A stretch of DNA of 39,868 nucleotides from Bacteroidaceae bacterium (lineage in GTDB: Bacteria > Bacteroidota > Bacteroidia > Bacteroidales > Bacteroidaceae), in assembly GCA_017617335.1 (NCBI GenBank), contig JAFZWK010000025.1:1-39868 (forward strand), read 5' to 3'. Numbering within the stretch: the stretch's first letter is position 1; each line of letters starts with the position of its first letter. Below are positions 25,075 to 34,428 of the stretch, one piece after another. A program made the position numbers and the translations under genes. The notes under the pieces were generated by a model. That model was not told the DNA's origin, searched no databases, and saw nothing but the letters and a program-made list of their open reading frames with translations.

Positions 25075-26325
25075 ATGATGGAAAGAAAAGACTTTGAAAT
25101 CATGGCACCTGTAGGTTCACCAGAATCTCTGGCAGCTGCCCTACGTGCCAAAGCAGACAGCATTTATTTTGGCATTGAGAATCTAAATATGCGAGCCCAT
25201 TCAGCCAGTACCTTCACTATTGATGATCTGAAAAGGATTGCAGAGGAATGCAGACGTTGTGGTGTGAAAAGTTACCTGACAGTGAATACCATTATTTACG
25301 ATGGAGACTTGCCTTTGATGCGTCAAATCCTGGATGCTGCCAAGCAGGCACAGATCAGTGCAGTCATTGCAAGCGACATTGCGGTGATGAGTTACTGCAA
25401 GCACATCAACCAAGAGGTGCATTTAAGCACTCAACTCAATATTTCCAATATTGAAGCATTACGTTTCTATGCTCAATTTGCTGATGTAGTTGTGCTGGCA
25501 CGCGAACTAAACATGGATCAAGTGGCTGAAATAAGTCGTCAGATACAAGAGGAAAACATTTGTGGGCCGAATGGAGAACTGATACGGATCGAAATGTTCT
25601 GTCATGGAGCTCTCTGTATGGCCGTGAGCGGAAAATGTTATCTAAGTCTTAATAACTTGGGACGAAGTGCTAATCGAGGCGAATGCATGCAATTGTGTCG
25701 CCGTAGTTACATTGTATCTGATCAAGAGACAGGCACTGAACTCAACATCGACAACAAATACATTATGAGTCCCAAGGACCTGAAGACCATCCGTTTCATA
25801 GATCGCATGATGACTTCTGGCGTACGTGTTTTCAAAATAGAAGGACGAGCCCGTGGAGCTGAATACGTTGATACAGTGGTGCGATGCTATCAAGAAGCCA
25901 TACAGAGTGTGATTGACGGCACTTTCACTGAGGAAAAGAAAAACCAGTGGGACGAACGATTAAGCAGAGTCTTTAATCGAGGATTTTGGGATGGATACTA
26001 TCAGGGACAAATGCTAGGAGAATGGAACAAACAGCCAGGCTCAATAGCCACACAAAAGAAAGTCTACGTGGGACGTGGTGTGAAATATTTCAACAGATTA
26101 CAAGTCGCAGAGTTCAAAATAGAGGCTGCAACCTTGAGCGTAGGCGACAAGATTCTGATTACAGGTTCCACGACAGGTGCTTTTGAAGCCGAGGTGAAGG
26201 AGATACGTTTTGACTTGAAACCTGTTGAAACCGCCATACAAGGTCAACATATCAGTATTCCTTTAGACACCAAGATTCGATATAACGACAAGCTATACAA
26301 AATGGTTAATAATACGCAGAAATGA
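25075..26325 (+). CDS. U32-family (TrhP/RlhA-like) RNA hydroxylation protein
   Basis: The 416-residue protein has the peptidase-U32 core with four conserved cysteines (181, 188, 204, 208) in HGALCMAVSGKC and RGECMQLC, the Fe-S cluster ligands known in TrhP and RlhA. TrhP makes 5-hydroxyuridine at the tRNA wobble position with prephenate; RlhA modifies 23S rRNA. The short C-terminal beta-barrel (about 330-410) and the Dus neighbour favour a tRNA role, but the exact target is open. An older label is collagenase-like protease. The next gene overlaps by four bases (ATGA). Two adjacent ATGs, 25075 and 25078, could be the start. Confidence 0.88.
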   Translation: MMERKDFEIMAPVGSPESLAAALRAKADSIYFGIENLNMRAHSASTFTIDDLKRIAEECRRCGVKSYLTVNTIIYDGDLPLMRQILDAAKQAQISAVIASDIAVMSYCKHINQEVHLSTQLNISNIEALRFYAQFADVVVLARELNMDQVAEISRQIQEENICGPNGELIRIEMFCHGALCMAVSGKCYLSLNNLGRSANRGECMQLCRRSYIVSDQETGTELNIDNKYIMSPKDLKTIRFIDRMMTSGVRVFKIEGRARGAEYVDTVVRCYQEAIQSVIDGTFTEEKKNQWDERLSRVFNRGFWDGYYQGQMLGEWNKQPGSIATQKKVYVGRGVKYFNRLQVAEFKIEAATLSVGDKILITGSTTGAFEAEVKEIRFDLKPVETAIQGQHISIPLDTKIRYNDKLYKMVNNTQK

Positions 26326-27269
26326 AACGTTTTTGCCTCCTTGCATTTCTCTTTCTCGTTTGCCTCAGCTCTATGGCAAAACCTTATCTATACAAGCTAA
26401 AAAAATGGGGGATATCACCCGCCAATTATAGTGGCATTACATCTATTGGAGAAGGTCTTTATGCTATTGTTTCTGATGAAGAGCCAGAAGCAGGTTTTTA
26501 TGTATGGAACATTCGGATTGACCCAAACACTGGCAAACTCGTCTCTGTCCAACAACAAGGATGGAGAGGTGTACCTTATGACATTGATCGTGATGCAGAA
26601 GGAATAACCTTTTGTCCAGAACGTGAAAGTCTTTTCATCAGTGGAGAGGCAGATCAGAGAATCATAGAACATCGATTGGATGGAAGTTTAACAGGGAATG
26701 AACTTTGTATACCCAATAACATGAGGAAAGACAAGATACAAAGCAATCGTGGATTCGAAGCATTGGGATACGATCAAGAAAAGCAAATTTTCTGGACAAC
26801 TACAGAAAGCAACTTGCTTAGTGATACCACGTTACTACTTCGCTTCCAGAGTTTTGGAATTGACCTACAACCCAAGCAAGAAATACTTTATCCATTAGAT
26901 TCTGAAAAATCCAAGAATTATGGACGTGACCACTATCATGGCGTGGTTTCTATCACACCCCTTAAAGATGGTATGTTGTTAGTTTTGGAGCGTGAAGCAC
27001 GTATTGCAAAAAAATACAATGGAAGTTGCTGCTGGTGTAAACTCTTCCTTTTCAATATTGAGACAAGCAAGAAAACCTTGCTCGAAGAATGGAAAACCCG
27101 CTTTACCGCAAGTAATACGCGATTTGCCAATTATGAAGGAATGTGTCTTGGTCCTACCCTTGCTGACGGACGCCAAACCATATTGTTAGTGAGTGATTCT
27201 CAAGCAGGCTATGGCCGTGGTCCATGGCATTTGAAGGACTGGTTGAAGATAATTACACTGAATTTTTGA
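26322..27269 (+). CDS. Exported phytase-like beta-propeller protein
   Basis: The 315-residue protein has a signal peptide (about 1-19, SSMAK). It resembles the esterase-like activity of phytase family (Phytase-like domain): YSGITSIGEG, RDAEGITF, NRGFEALG and ANYEGMCLG at the expected spacings, and a late SDSQAGYGRG. Members are predicted six-bladed propellers; some have phosphatase or phytase activity, many are uncharacterised. Last gene of the run that begins with the Lrp regulator, overlapping the U32 gene by four bases. Substrate unknown. Confidence 0.8.
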   Translation: MKRFCLLAFLFLVCLSSMAKPYLYKLKKWGISPANYSGITSIGEGLYAIVSDEEPEAGFYVWNIRIDPNTGKLVSVQQQGWRGVPYDIDRDAEGITFCPERESLFISGEADQRIIEHRLDGSLTGNELCIPNNMRKDKIQSNRGFEALGYDQEKQIFWTTTESNLLSDTTLLLRFQSFGIDLQPKQEILYPLDSEKSKNYGRDHYHGVVSITPLKDGMLLVLEREARIAKKYNGSCCWCKLFLFNIETSKKTLLEEWKTRFTASNTRFANYEGMCLGPTLADGRQTILLVSDSQAGYGRGPWHLKDWLKIITLNF

Positions 27270-27275
27270 AAATTT

Positions 27276-27295
27276 CTGTGCATTCGTTTGCACAG
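27276..27295. promoter_or_regulatory. Inverted repeat overlapping the cysE -33 element
   Basis: CTGTGCA (27276-27282) and TGCACAG (27289-27295) form a perfect seven-base inverted repeat around TTCGTT. The right arm begins inside the TTTG -33 box (27287-27290). It starts six bases after the stop codon of the phytase-like gene and lacks a T run, so an operator is as likely as a terminator. Confidence 0.5.
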
Positions 27296-27318
27296 GCGCG
27301 AAGGATTTTTTACTTTTG
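27287..27318 (+). promoter_or_regulatory. Promoter of the cysE operon
   Basis: TTTG at 27287-27290, a 20-base spacer, then TACTTTTG at 27311-27318: the best full match to the Bacteroidetes TTTG-N19-21-TAnnTTTG promoter in the window. The cysE ATG is 30 bases downstream. Confidence 0.8.
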
Positions 27319-27348
27319 TACCTATATTCTTGACATTCTTATAAGCGA

Positions 27349-28290
27349 ATGAGTCCTACAAAACTGAACCATCTGCTCAAGCAGACCATCACCGAGCTGT
27401 CAGAAAGTTGTTCTCTGCATGGCCTTTTTCATGAGCACCATGATGGTGATCCTCTTCCATCAGGTCCTATTCTGTCTGAAATTGTGGAGTTGTGTCGCGC
27501 CATTATTTTTCCTGGTTTTTATGGTCAATCTACAGTAAGCAGTCAAGCCCTTCCCTATCATATAGGAGTGAACATTGAGCGTCTCTACAACCTGTTGAGT
27601 GAACAGATTTTGGCAGGACTCTGTTTCAGCAAAGTAGAAGTGGAAAATCAGGGAAATACTGCCCAGCGTGCACAGACTCTTGCTGCCGCTTTTATAAAAA
27701 AACTTCCTGAATTAAGAAAAATCCTAGCAACTGATGTGGAAGCTACTTTCAATGGCGACCCTGCCGCAGAATCATATGGTGAAATTATCAGTTGTTATCC
27801 TGTCATCAAAGCTATCAGCAATTATCGCATTGCTCATGAATTGCTCCTTTTAGGTGTGCCTCTCATCCCCCGCATAATTACTGAAAAAGCTCACAGCGAG
27901 ACAGGAATCGACATTCATCCAGCAGCTTCCATTGGTCATCATTTCACCATCGACCACGGAACAGGTGTGGTAATCGGTGCTACTTGTATCATCGGCAACA
28001 ATGTGAAACTTTATCAGGGAGTTACCCTCGGTGCTAAAAGTTTCCCTCTCGACGAGAAGGGTCATCCTATCAAAGGCATTCCACGACATCCCATTTTAGA
28101 AGACAATGTCATTGTATACAGTAATGCTACCATTTTAGGACGCATCACAATTTCCAAAGGAACTGTCATCGGTGGTAACATTTGGGTTACTCAGGGTACT
28201 AAACCTGGCGAGCAACTTGTACAAGCAAAACAAAGAAAAGGTAACATAAAAGACACTATTATTCGCCCCGAAGATTTCGGAGGACTTTAA
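27349..28290 (+). CDS. cysE: Serine O-acetyltransferase
   Basis: The 313-residue protein has an N-terminal helical domain (about 1-175) and a left-handed beta-helix of hexapeptide repeats (about 185-300). The active-site pieces are DIHP (188-191) and IDHGTG (201-206), which align with Asp143 and Asp157/His158 of E. coli CysE. It makes O-acetylserine from serine and acetyl-CoA, the first committed step of cysteine synthesis. A clear promoter precedes it, and a palindrome overlaps the -33 box, so regulation there is plausible. The RNA methyltransferase gene begins two bases after its stop codon. Confidence 0.93.
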   Translation: MSPTKLNHLLKQTITELSESCSLHGLFHEHHDGDPLPSGPILSEIVELCRAIIFPGFYGQSTVSSQALPYHIGVNIERLYNLLSEQILAGLCFSKVEVENQGNTAQRAQTLAAAFIKKLPELRKILATDVEATFNGDPAAESYGEIISCYPVIKAISNYRIAHELLLLGVPLIPRIITEKAHSETGIDIHPAASIGHHFTIDHGTGVVIGATCIIGNNVKLYQGVTLGAKSFPLDEKGHPIKGIPRHPILEDNVIVYSNATILGRITISKGTVIGGNIWVTQGTKPGEQLVQAKQRKGNIKDTIIRPEDFGGL

Positions 28291-28292
28291 AA

Positions 28293-29870
28293 ATGGAATT
28301 TGAAATGATTGCCAAGACCTTTCAAGGTCTGGAAACTGTGTTGGCAACAGAACTGATTGATTTGGGAGCCAACAACATACAAATTGGACACCGTATGGTG
28401 TCTTTTACAGGTGACAAGGAATTGCTATATCGTGCTAATTTCCAACTTCGTACTGCTATTCGTGTCCTGAAACCCATCAAGCATTTCCGTGCCACTTCTG
28501 CCGATGAAGTCTATGATGCAGTTAAGCAAATTGACTGGACAGAATTTTTGTCTAATGAAACCACCTTTGCCGTAGATAGCGTGGTTTTCAGTACTGAATT
28601 TCGCCATAGCAAATTCGTCGCCTATAAAGTGAAGGATGCTATTGTAGACCAGTTCCGCGAGAAAACTGGCGAACGCCCTAACATCCGTATCACCAATCCC
28701 GATCTCCAACTTAACATTCATGTGGCAGAGTATGATTGTACCCTCTCACTTGACAGTAGTGGTGAAAGTTTGCACCGTCGTGGGTATCGCCAAGAGACTG
28801 TAGAAGCTCCTCTTAATGAGGTGCTTGCTGCTGGCATCATCATGTTGACAGGTTGGAAGGGCGATTGCGACCTGATAGATCCTATGTGTGGAAGTGGAAC
28901 AATTCCTATCGAGGCCGCTCTGATTGCACGTGGAATATCACCTGGTGTTTTTCGCAAAGAATACAATTTTGAAAAATGGCCTGATTTTGACCAAGAACTT
29001 TTCCAGCGTATCTACGAGGATGACAGTCGCGAGAAACCTTTTGAGCATCACATCTATGGCTACGATATCAATCATAATGTTGTGAAAATAGCCGAAACGA
29101 ATGTTAAAGCCGCTGGACTGAGCAAAGAAATCAGCATCTCGCAAAAGGACTTTAAGGACTTTACCCAGCCTCTGGAGAAAAGTATTATCATTACCAATCC
29201 TCCTTATGGAGAACGCATCTCTGCTCCTGATTTACTTGGACTTTACAAAATGATTGGTGAACGCTTAAAGCATCAGTTTGTAGACAACGATGCTTGGGTG
29301 CTGAGTTTCCGTGAAGAATGCTTTGACCAGATTGGTCTTAAACCTTCACTCCGTACTCCTCTCTTCAATGGCTCTTTGGAATGTGAATTACGCAAATATC
29401 AGATTTTCAGTGGGAAATTTGTTGAAATGCGTGCTCATGGCGGCGATATTAAAACTGCTCAAGAACGTCGCATGATGGCTGAGAAGAAACGATTTAAGCA
29501 ACATCGTGAATTCAAGGATCGTTTGGAGGATAACTCTGAGGAAAGAGGACGTTTTAAAGAACATCGAGAACACCGAGGTGACAGTTACAGAAGTAGATTC
29601 CGAGGTGAAAATCTTGAGGATCACCGCGGTTTAAAAGGACGTGGAAATTTCCGCGAAGGTGAAAGGAATGAACGTCGAGGAGGTTTTCGTGATGGAGATA
29701 AAGACGAACGTCGAAGCAGTTTCCGTAACAATGACTACGATAACTCTAGAAGAGGTTCCCGCAGAGGTGATGATCGCCGAGGAGGAAGATCTGACCGCAG
29801 CCGTGGGAACAACTATCCCTATGATCGCAACAAATATGGACGCAGTAGTTTTTCTGAAGATGAAGATTAA
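28293..29870 (+). CDS. THUMP-domain RNA guanine-N2-methyltransferase (RlmL N-terminal type) with Arg/Gly-rich tail
   Basis: The 525-residue protein has an N-terminal ferredoxin-like/THUMP region (about 1-155) and a Rossmann methyltransferase domain (about 165-378) with DPMCGSGT (196-203) and NPPYGER (302-308). It resembles the N-terminal half of RlmL, which methylates G2445 of 23S rRNA. From about residue 385 the protein becomes a 140-residue low-complexity tail dense in Arg, Gly, Asp and Glu, with repeated short words such as GRFKEH, RGNFRE, RGGFRD and RSSFRN. The tail is probably disordered and RNA-binding. The next gene overlaps its end by 11 bases. Confidence 0.88.
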   Translation: MEFEMIAKTFQGLETVLATELIDLGANNIQIGHRMVSFTGDKELLYRANFQLRTAIRVLKPIKHFRATSADEVYDAVKQIDWTEFLSNETTFAVDSVVFSTEFRHSKFVAYKVKDAIVDQFREKTGERPNIRITNPDLQLNIHVAEYDCTLSLDSSGESLHRRGYRQETVEAPLNEVLAAGIIMLTGWKGDCDLIDPMCGSGTIPIEAALIARGISPGVFRKEYNFEKWPDFDQELFQRIYEDDSREKPFEHHIYGYDINHNVVKIAETNVKAAGLSKEISISQKDFKDFTQPLEKSIIITNPPYGERISAPDLLGLYKMIGERLKHQFVDNDAWVLSFREECFDQIGLKPSLRTPLFNGSLECELRKYQIFSGKFVEMRAHGGDIKTAQERRMMAEKKRFKQHREFKDRLEDNSEERGRFKEHREHRGDSYRSRFRGENLEDHRGLKGRGNFREGERNERRGGFRDGDKDERRSSFRNNDYDNSRRGSRRGDDRRGGRSDRSRGNNYPYDRNKYGRSSFSEDED

Positions 29871-32001
29871 TCGTATATGCTCCACCCTGATAATTCTAAT
29901 CACCATGAGCTTAAACTGTGAAGCCCAAAAGTTGTTCACGCTGGAAGAACTGAACTTTGGGGGAAAGAATGCATACAACTTTGTGCCTCAGCGATGGAAA
30001 TATTATTGGTGGGGAAATAAACTGGTAGATGGAAACCACGAGAGCAACTTGTTCCTCAACCCTGCTACAGGGAAAGCTCTCAAGGACGAATGCATCACGC
30101 AAGATAAAATTCTTTCAGCATACGGTTTATCCGCAAATGAAAATGTTCGTTTTGGTGAATTTCCCTATAGCGACTTGCCTCTCCTGCTCAACACTGTCAA
30201 GGAAGAACGCTCACTGGTGGACTTCAGTGAATGGAAAGTCATCTGGCGCCAAAGTGCTGAAGGATCTTTGGAGTGGAACAAAGTTTCTCGCGCTGATGCA
30301 TTCTTACGAGACAAGAATCTGTGGGTTCGATATACCGATGGGCATGAGGTGCAACTTTCTAAAGACGGCTCTCGTGAGATTGTATACGGACAAAGTGTTC
30401 ACCGCGACGAGTTTGGCATCTACAAGGGAACGTTTTGGAGCGAAGATGGCCAAAAGTTGGCTTTCTATCGTATGGACCAGAGCATGGTGGCCGATTATCC
30501 TCAAGTCAACACGTTTAGTCGTGAAGCCTCTCTAGAACCTGATAAATATCCTATGGCTGGTATGACTTCTCACAAGGTGACCATCGGTATATTTGACCTG
30601 CAGAGCGAAAAGACCATATGGCTCAACCTGGGTGATGTGACTGACCGTTACTTTACTAATCTCGCATGGAGTCCCAACGGAAAAATTCTCTATCTTTTTG
30701 AACTAAACCGCGACCAAAACCATTGCACGCTAGATGCCTACGATGCCATTACAGGTGACAAGTTGAAGACTCTTTATACTGAGGATTCCCCAAAATATGT
30801 AGAGCCTCTGCACCCCATCACATTTCTGCCTTGGGACAATGAAAAATTCATTTACTGGAGTTGGAAAGATGGCTACACTCATCTCTATCTCATGGACGTG
30901 AACGGCAGAGAACTAGGTCAACTGACTCGAGGGAATTGGGTTGTAAAAGAATTGATAGGATTCTGCCCTTCCGCCAAGAGTGTCATTATCACTAGCAAGG
31001 AGGCTGGCGATCTGCAAAAAAACATATACAGCATCAATTTAAAGACCTTGAAGCGTACATTACTCGATAATGGAAAGGGTGTCCATCAAGCTCGCCTTTC
31101 ACAGGATGGTCTTTACGTTTTGGATACTTGGCAGGAACCTGATGTGCCTCGCAAGTGTGCTGTGACAAACACCAAGACAGGAAAAAGTATTTTGCTCCAG
31201 ACAGCTCCAGACCCTTGGGAAGGTTGGTATCAACCCATTTTTGAAAACGGCACCATTAAGGCCGCTGATGGAACAACTGATCTTTATTGGCGTATGGTAA
31301 AACCTGCTGAATTTAATCCTACAAAGAAATATCCTACTGTAATTTATGTCTATGGAGGACCTCATGCTCACAATGTGGAGGCATCCTGGCATTGGGGCTC
31401 TCGTTCCTGGGAAACCTACATGGCTCAAAAAGGTTACATCCTGTTCATTCTGGATAATCGTGGCAGTGAAGACCGTGGCCGCGATTTTGAGCAAGTAACC
31501 TTCCGACATTTAGGACAGGAAGAGATGAAAGACCAGATGTGTGGTGTGAACTATCTGAAAACCCTTCCCTATATAGATATTGACCGATTGGGAGTTCACG
31601 GATGGAGCTATGGTGGTTTCATGACTACTTCCCTGATGACCAATTATCCAGATGTTTTTAAGGTTGGTGTCGCTGGTGGCCCAGTTATTGACTGGAAATA
31701 TTACGAGGTAATGTACGGTGAACGCTATATGGATACGCCCGAAAGCAATCCTGAAGGATACGAGCAGACAAGCCTACTGAATAAGGCAAAGGAACTAAAG
31801 GGAAAGCTGCAAATTATCATTGGAATGAACGATCCTACGGTGGTTCCCCAACATGCCTTACAATTTATGAACGCCTGCACTGAAGCTGGCACACAGCCTG
31901 ACTTCTTCGTTTATCCTGGTGAGGGGCATAATATGAGGGGACATAAGAGTGTACATCTACATGAACGAATTACCCAGTATTTCGAGGATTATTTGAAATA
32001 A
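29860..32001 (+). CDS. Dipeptidyl peptidase IV (S9B serine peptidase)
   Basis: The 713-residue protein has a signal peptide (about 1-21, cleavage near CEAQ), an N-terminal eight-bladed propeller with the S9B motif FYRMDQSMV, and a C-terminal alpha/beta-hydrolase domain with the catalytic triad Ser583 (GWSYGG), Asp658 (NDPTV) and His690 (EGHNM). It releases X-Pro or X-Ala dipeptides from peptides in the periplasm, feeding peptide use. The open frame extends upstream to 29641, but that extension overlaps the RG tail and lacks a signal peptide, so the ATG at 29860 was chosen; it overlaps the methyltransferase stop by 11 bases. Confidence 0.93.
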   Translation: MKINRICSTLIILITMSLNCEAQKLFTLEELNFGGKNAYNFVPQRWKYYWWGNKLVDGNHESNLFLNPATGKALKDECITQDKILSAYGLSANENVRFGEFPYSDLPLLLNTVKEERSLVDFSEWKVIWRQSAEGSLEWNKVSRADAFLRDKNLWVRYTDGHEVQLSKDGSREIVYGQSVHRDEFGIYKGTFWSEDGQKLAFYRMDQSMVADYPQVNTFSREASLEPDKYPMAGMTSHKVTIGIFDLQSEKTIWLNLGDVTDRYFTNLAWSPNGKILYLFELNRDQNHCTLDAYDAITGDKLKTLYTEDSPKYVEPLHPITFLPWDNEKFIYWSWKDGYTHLYLMDVNGRELGQLTRGNWVVKELIGFCPSAKSVIITSKEAGDLQKNIYSINLKTLKRTLLDNGKGVHQARLSQDGLYVLDTWQEPDVPRKCAVTNTKTGKSILLQTAPDPWEGWYQPIFENGTIKAADGTTDLYWRMVKPAEFNPTKKYPTVIYVYGGPHAHNVEASWHWGSRSWETYMAQKGYILFILDNRGSEDRGRDFEQVTFRHLGQEEMKDQMCGVNYLKTLPYIDIDRLGVHGWSYGGFMTTSLMTNYPDVFKVGVAGGPVIDWKYYEVMYGERYMDTPESNPEGYEQTSLLNKAKELKGKLQIIIGMNDPTVVPQHALQFMNACTEAGTQPDFFVYPGEGHNMRGHKSVHLHERITQYFEDYLK

Positions 32002-32028
32002 ATCACACATAAAAGATAACAAAGAGCA

Positions 32029-33297
32029 ATGAATTTACTGTTGTTAGGGAGCGGGGGACGCGAACACGCATTGGCATGGAAGATTGCCCAAAGTCCAAAA
32101 ATCGAAAGATTGTATATTGCCCCAGGAAATGCAGGAACCTCCACGGTGGGTGAAAATGTATCCCTCAAGGTGGATGATTTCTTAGGCATTAAGGCTTTCT
32201 GTCTGTGCAATAAGATAGACATGGTTGTAGTAGGTCCTGAAGATCCATTGGTAAAGGGTATCTACGATTATTTTCAGAACGATGCCGAAGTATGTCACAT
32301 TCCCGTCATTGGTCCCAGCAAGAAGGGAGCTGTACTAGAAGGTAGCAAGGATTTCGCCAAGGGATTCATGCAACGTCATGGTATCCCAACTGCGGCCTAT
32401 CGTACTTTCAACGGAAATATGCTTGAAGAAGGCTTTCAATTTCTTGAAAATCTTCAGCCACCATATGTGCTTAAGGCAGATGGACTTTGTGCTGGCAAGG
32501 GTGTCCTGATCCTACCTACTTTGGAGGAGGCAAAGAAAGAACTTCGCGAGATGCTAGGTGGAATGTTTGGCAATGCCAGCAGTCGTGTTGTCATTGAGGA
32601 ATTCATGAGTGGCATCGAGTGCTCTGTCTTCGTCTTGACAGATGGCAAAGACTACGTGGTCTTGCCTGAAGCAAAAGACTATAAACGCATAGGAGAAGGC
32701 GATACAGGCCTCAACACTGGAGGAATGGGTAGTGTAAGCCCCGTTCCTTTTGCCACGAAGGATTGGATGAATAAGGTGGAGGATCGCATCATCCGTCCTA
32801 CGATAAAGGGTTTGGCTGAAGAGAACATTGACTATAAGGGATTCATCTTCTTTGGCTTGATCAACGTTAATGGAGATCCCAAAGTGATTGAATACAACGT
32901 GCGTATGGGCGATCCTGAAACAGAATCTGTCATGTTGCGCATAAAGAGTGATTTAGTAGATCTTTTTGAGGGGGTTGCTACTCAGACATTAGGCCAGCGA
33001 AGGATAGAGATTGATGATCGAAGTGCTGTGTGCGTAATGCTGGTTAGCGGTGGTTATCCAGGACACTACGAAAAGGGTTATCCCATCGAAGGTCTAGATC
33101 AAGTGGAGGGTAGTATTGTCTTTCATGCAGGAACCACTATCAAAGACCATCAGGTTGTAACAAATGGTGGTCGAGTAATTGCCGTAAGTAGTTATGGAGC
33201 CACCAAGGAGAAGGCACTGAAGAAAAGTTTCCAGGAAGCTCAAAAGATTAAGTTCGAGAAGAAGTATTTCCGTAGCGATATCGGTGCAGACTTATAA
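32029..33297 (+). CDS. purD: Phosphoribosylamine-glycine ligase
   Basis: The 422-residue protein matches PurD across its length: [15 protein letters not shown] at the start, VVGPEDPL, the ATP-grasp domain with [21 protein letters not shown] and YNVRMGDPE, and the C-terminal domain with [10 protein letters not shown]. It catalyses the second step of purine synthesis, joining glycine to phosphoribosylamine with ATP. The membrane-protein gene starts immediately after its stop codon. Confidence 0.96.
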   Translation: MNLLLLGSGGREHALAWKIAQSPKIERLYIAPGNAGTSTVGENVSLKVDDFLGIKAFCLCNKIDMVVVGPEDPLVKGIYDYFQNDAEVCHIPVIGPSKKGAVLEGSKDFAKGFMQRHGIPTAAYRTFNGNMLEEGFQFLENLQPPYVLKADGLCAGKGVLILPTLEEAKKELREMLGGMFGNASSRVVIEEFMSGIECSVFVLTDGKDYVVLPEAKDYKRIGEGDTGLNTGGMGSVSPVPFATKDWMNKVEDRIIRPTIKGLAEENIDYKGFIFFGLINVNGDPKVIEYNVRMGDPETESVMLRIKSDLVDLFEGVATQTLGQRRIEIDDRSAVCVMLVSGGYPGHYEKGYPIEGLDQVEGSIVFHAGTTIKDHQVVTNGGRVIAVSSYGATKEKALKKSFQEAQKIKFEKKYFRSDIGADL

Positions 33298-34260
33298 TTG
33301 CTGAATGTTGTGAGGCACAACCGATTCCAAAATCATATTTCCGAGAGTATCTTTACACTGCCTTTCTGTGCAGTGACGGCTACTGTTTTATGGTGGTGGC
33401 CATTGGGTAGATTTAATATCGACTATGCTTTGGGATGGATTCTTTCTGCCTTGTGTACCTACATCATTTTAGAGACCAATAACAGCAATTTCCTTATTCG
33501 AATCCGTACTCGCATGGTGTCATGTGTATGGTTGGTTATTATTACTTCGCTTGGATTCCTTCATCCCATCAGTAATGCTTCTATTGCTGCTTTTTGTTTA
33601 GTGGTGAGTCTTTTCCTTCTTTTCAAAACTTACCAACAAAGACAAACTGTAGGATGGGTCTTCCACAGTTTCCTTTTTCTGGGGTTGGGAAGTTTGGTCT
33701 TTCCGCAGATGCTTGTTTTATCATTTTTTCATTACTGGTATTTGATTGTCTTGCTGCGAGCCATCAGTTGGCGCAGTTTCTTTGCTGGCATCATTGGTCT
33801 CTTACTTCCTTATTGGTTCTGGGCAGCTTTCTGTGCACTGACAGACAATTTCAGTCCGATAATTACTCATATTTTAAGGATTACTGAGTGGCATCCTATC
33901 GCCATAGAAAATTATCTTTATCTTCCTCAATCTTGGATAGCTTCATGGGCGGTTATAACAATAACAAGTATAGTAGGAGGATTACACTTCTTAGTTACCT
34001 ATTATAATGATAATATAAAGCAGCGTATGCTACTGTATATCTATGTTTTTCAAACAATACTAATCCAAGTTTTCTTGTTGCTGCAACCCCAGTTCTTTCA
34101 GACTTTGGTAGCTTTGTTGGCCGTTTGTGCCAGTCCACTCATCGCTCATTTTTTCGCTCTGACAAACACCCGGTTCAGCAATCTATTCTTTTGTTTCACA
34201 CTCCTTTTATTCATCGGGTTGACTGTGTGGAATCTGTGGATGCCAACATTCGTTTTCTGA
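33298..34260 (+). CDS. Multi-pass membrane protein of unknown function
   Basis: Not recognised by function. The 320-residue protein has about ten or eleven hydrophobic segments separated by short loops, with one longer basic loop near IRIRTRM (about residues 67-73). It resembles an uncharacterised integral membrane family found beside purD in Bacteroidales. The frame opens with TTG at 33298, directly after the purD stop; a GTG at 33310 is the other possible start, and no ATG lies near, so the exact start is uncertain. The abutting position implies translation coupled to purD. Confidence 0.7.
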   Translation: MLNVVRHNRFQNHISESIFTLPFCAVTATVLWWWPLGRFNIDYALGWILSALCTYIILETNNSNFLIRIRTRMVSCVWLVIITSLGFLHPISNASIAAFCLVVSLFLLFKTYQQRQTVGWVFHSFLFLGLGSLVFPQMLVLSFFHYWYLIVLLRAISWRSFFAGIIGLLLPYWFWAAFCALTDNFSPIITHILRITEWHPIAIENYLYLPQSWIASWAVITITSIVGGLHFLVTYYNDNIKQRMLLYIYVFQTILIQVFLLLQPQFFQTLVALLAVCASPLIAHFFALTNTRFSNLFFCFTLLLFIGLTVWNLWMPTFVF

Positions 34261-34376
34261 TGATCATTAGCTTCTTTCCTTGGAAAAGCAATGCTTTACA
34301 ATCCTGTTTTGTGTCTCTAAAGGGTACATTAACGAAAAATAAGACATCATAGACAAGGAATTAAACAAATATTGAG

Positions 34377-34384
34377 TAACTTTG
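34377..34384 (+). promoter_or_regulatory. -7 element for the DUF2723 operon
   Basis: TAACTTTG matches TAnnTTTG, 44 bases before the ATG at 34429. It lies inside the upstream in-frame extension to 34372, which argues that the extension is not translated. Confidence 0.5.
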
Positions 34385-34428
34385 CAAAATCATTTAAAAA
34401 AATCAACAAGAAGAAACAAAATAAAGCA

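Noticed and set aside
29641-29859. In-frame N-terminal extension of the dipeptidyl peptidase gene by 73 codons
   Set aside because: It overlaps the RG-rich tail of the methyltransferase in another frame, has odd composition and would hide the signal peptide that starts at 29860.
34372-34428. TTG start and 19-residue Lys-rich extension of the DUF2723 gene
   Set aside because: The TAACTTTG promoter element lies inside it and an ATG with a normal first membrane segment follows.
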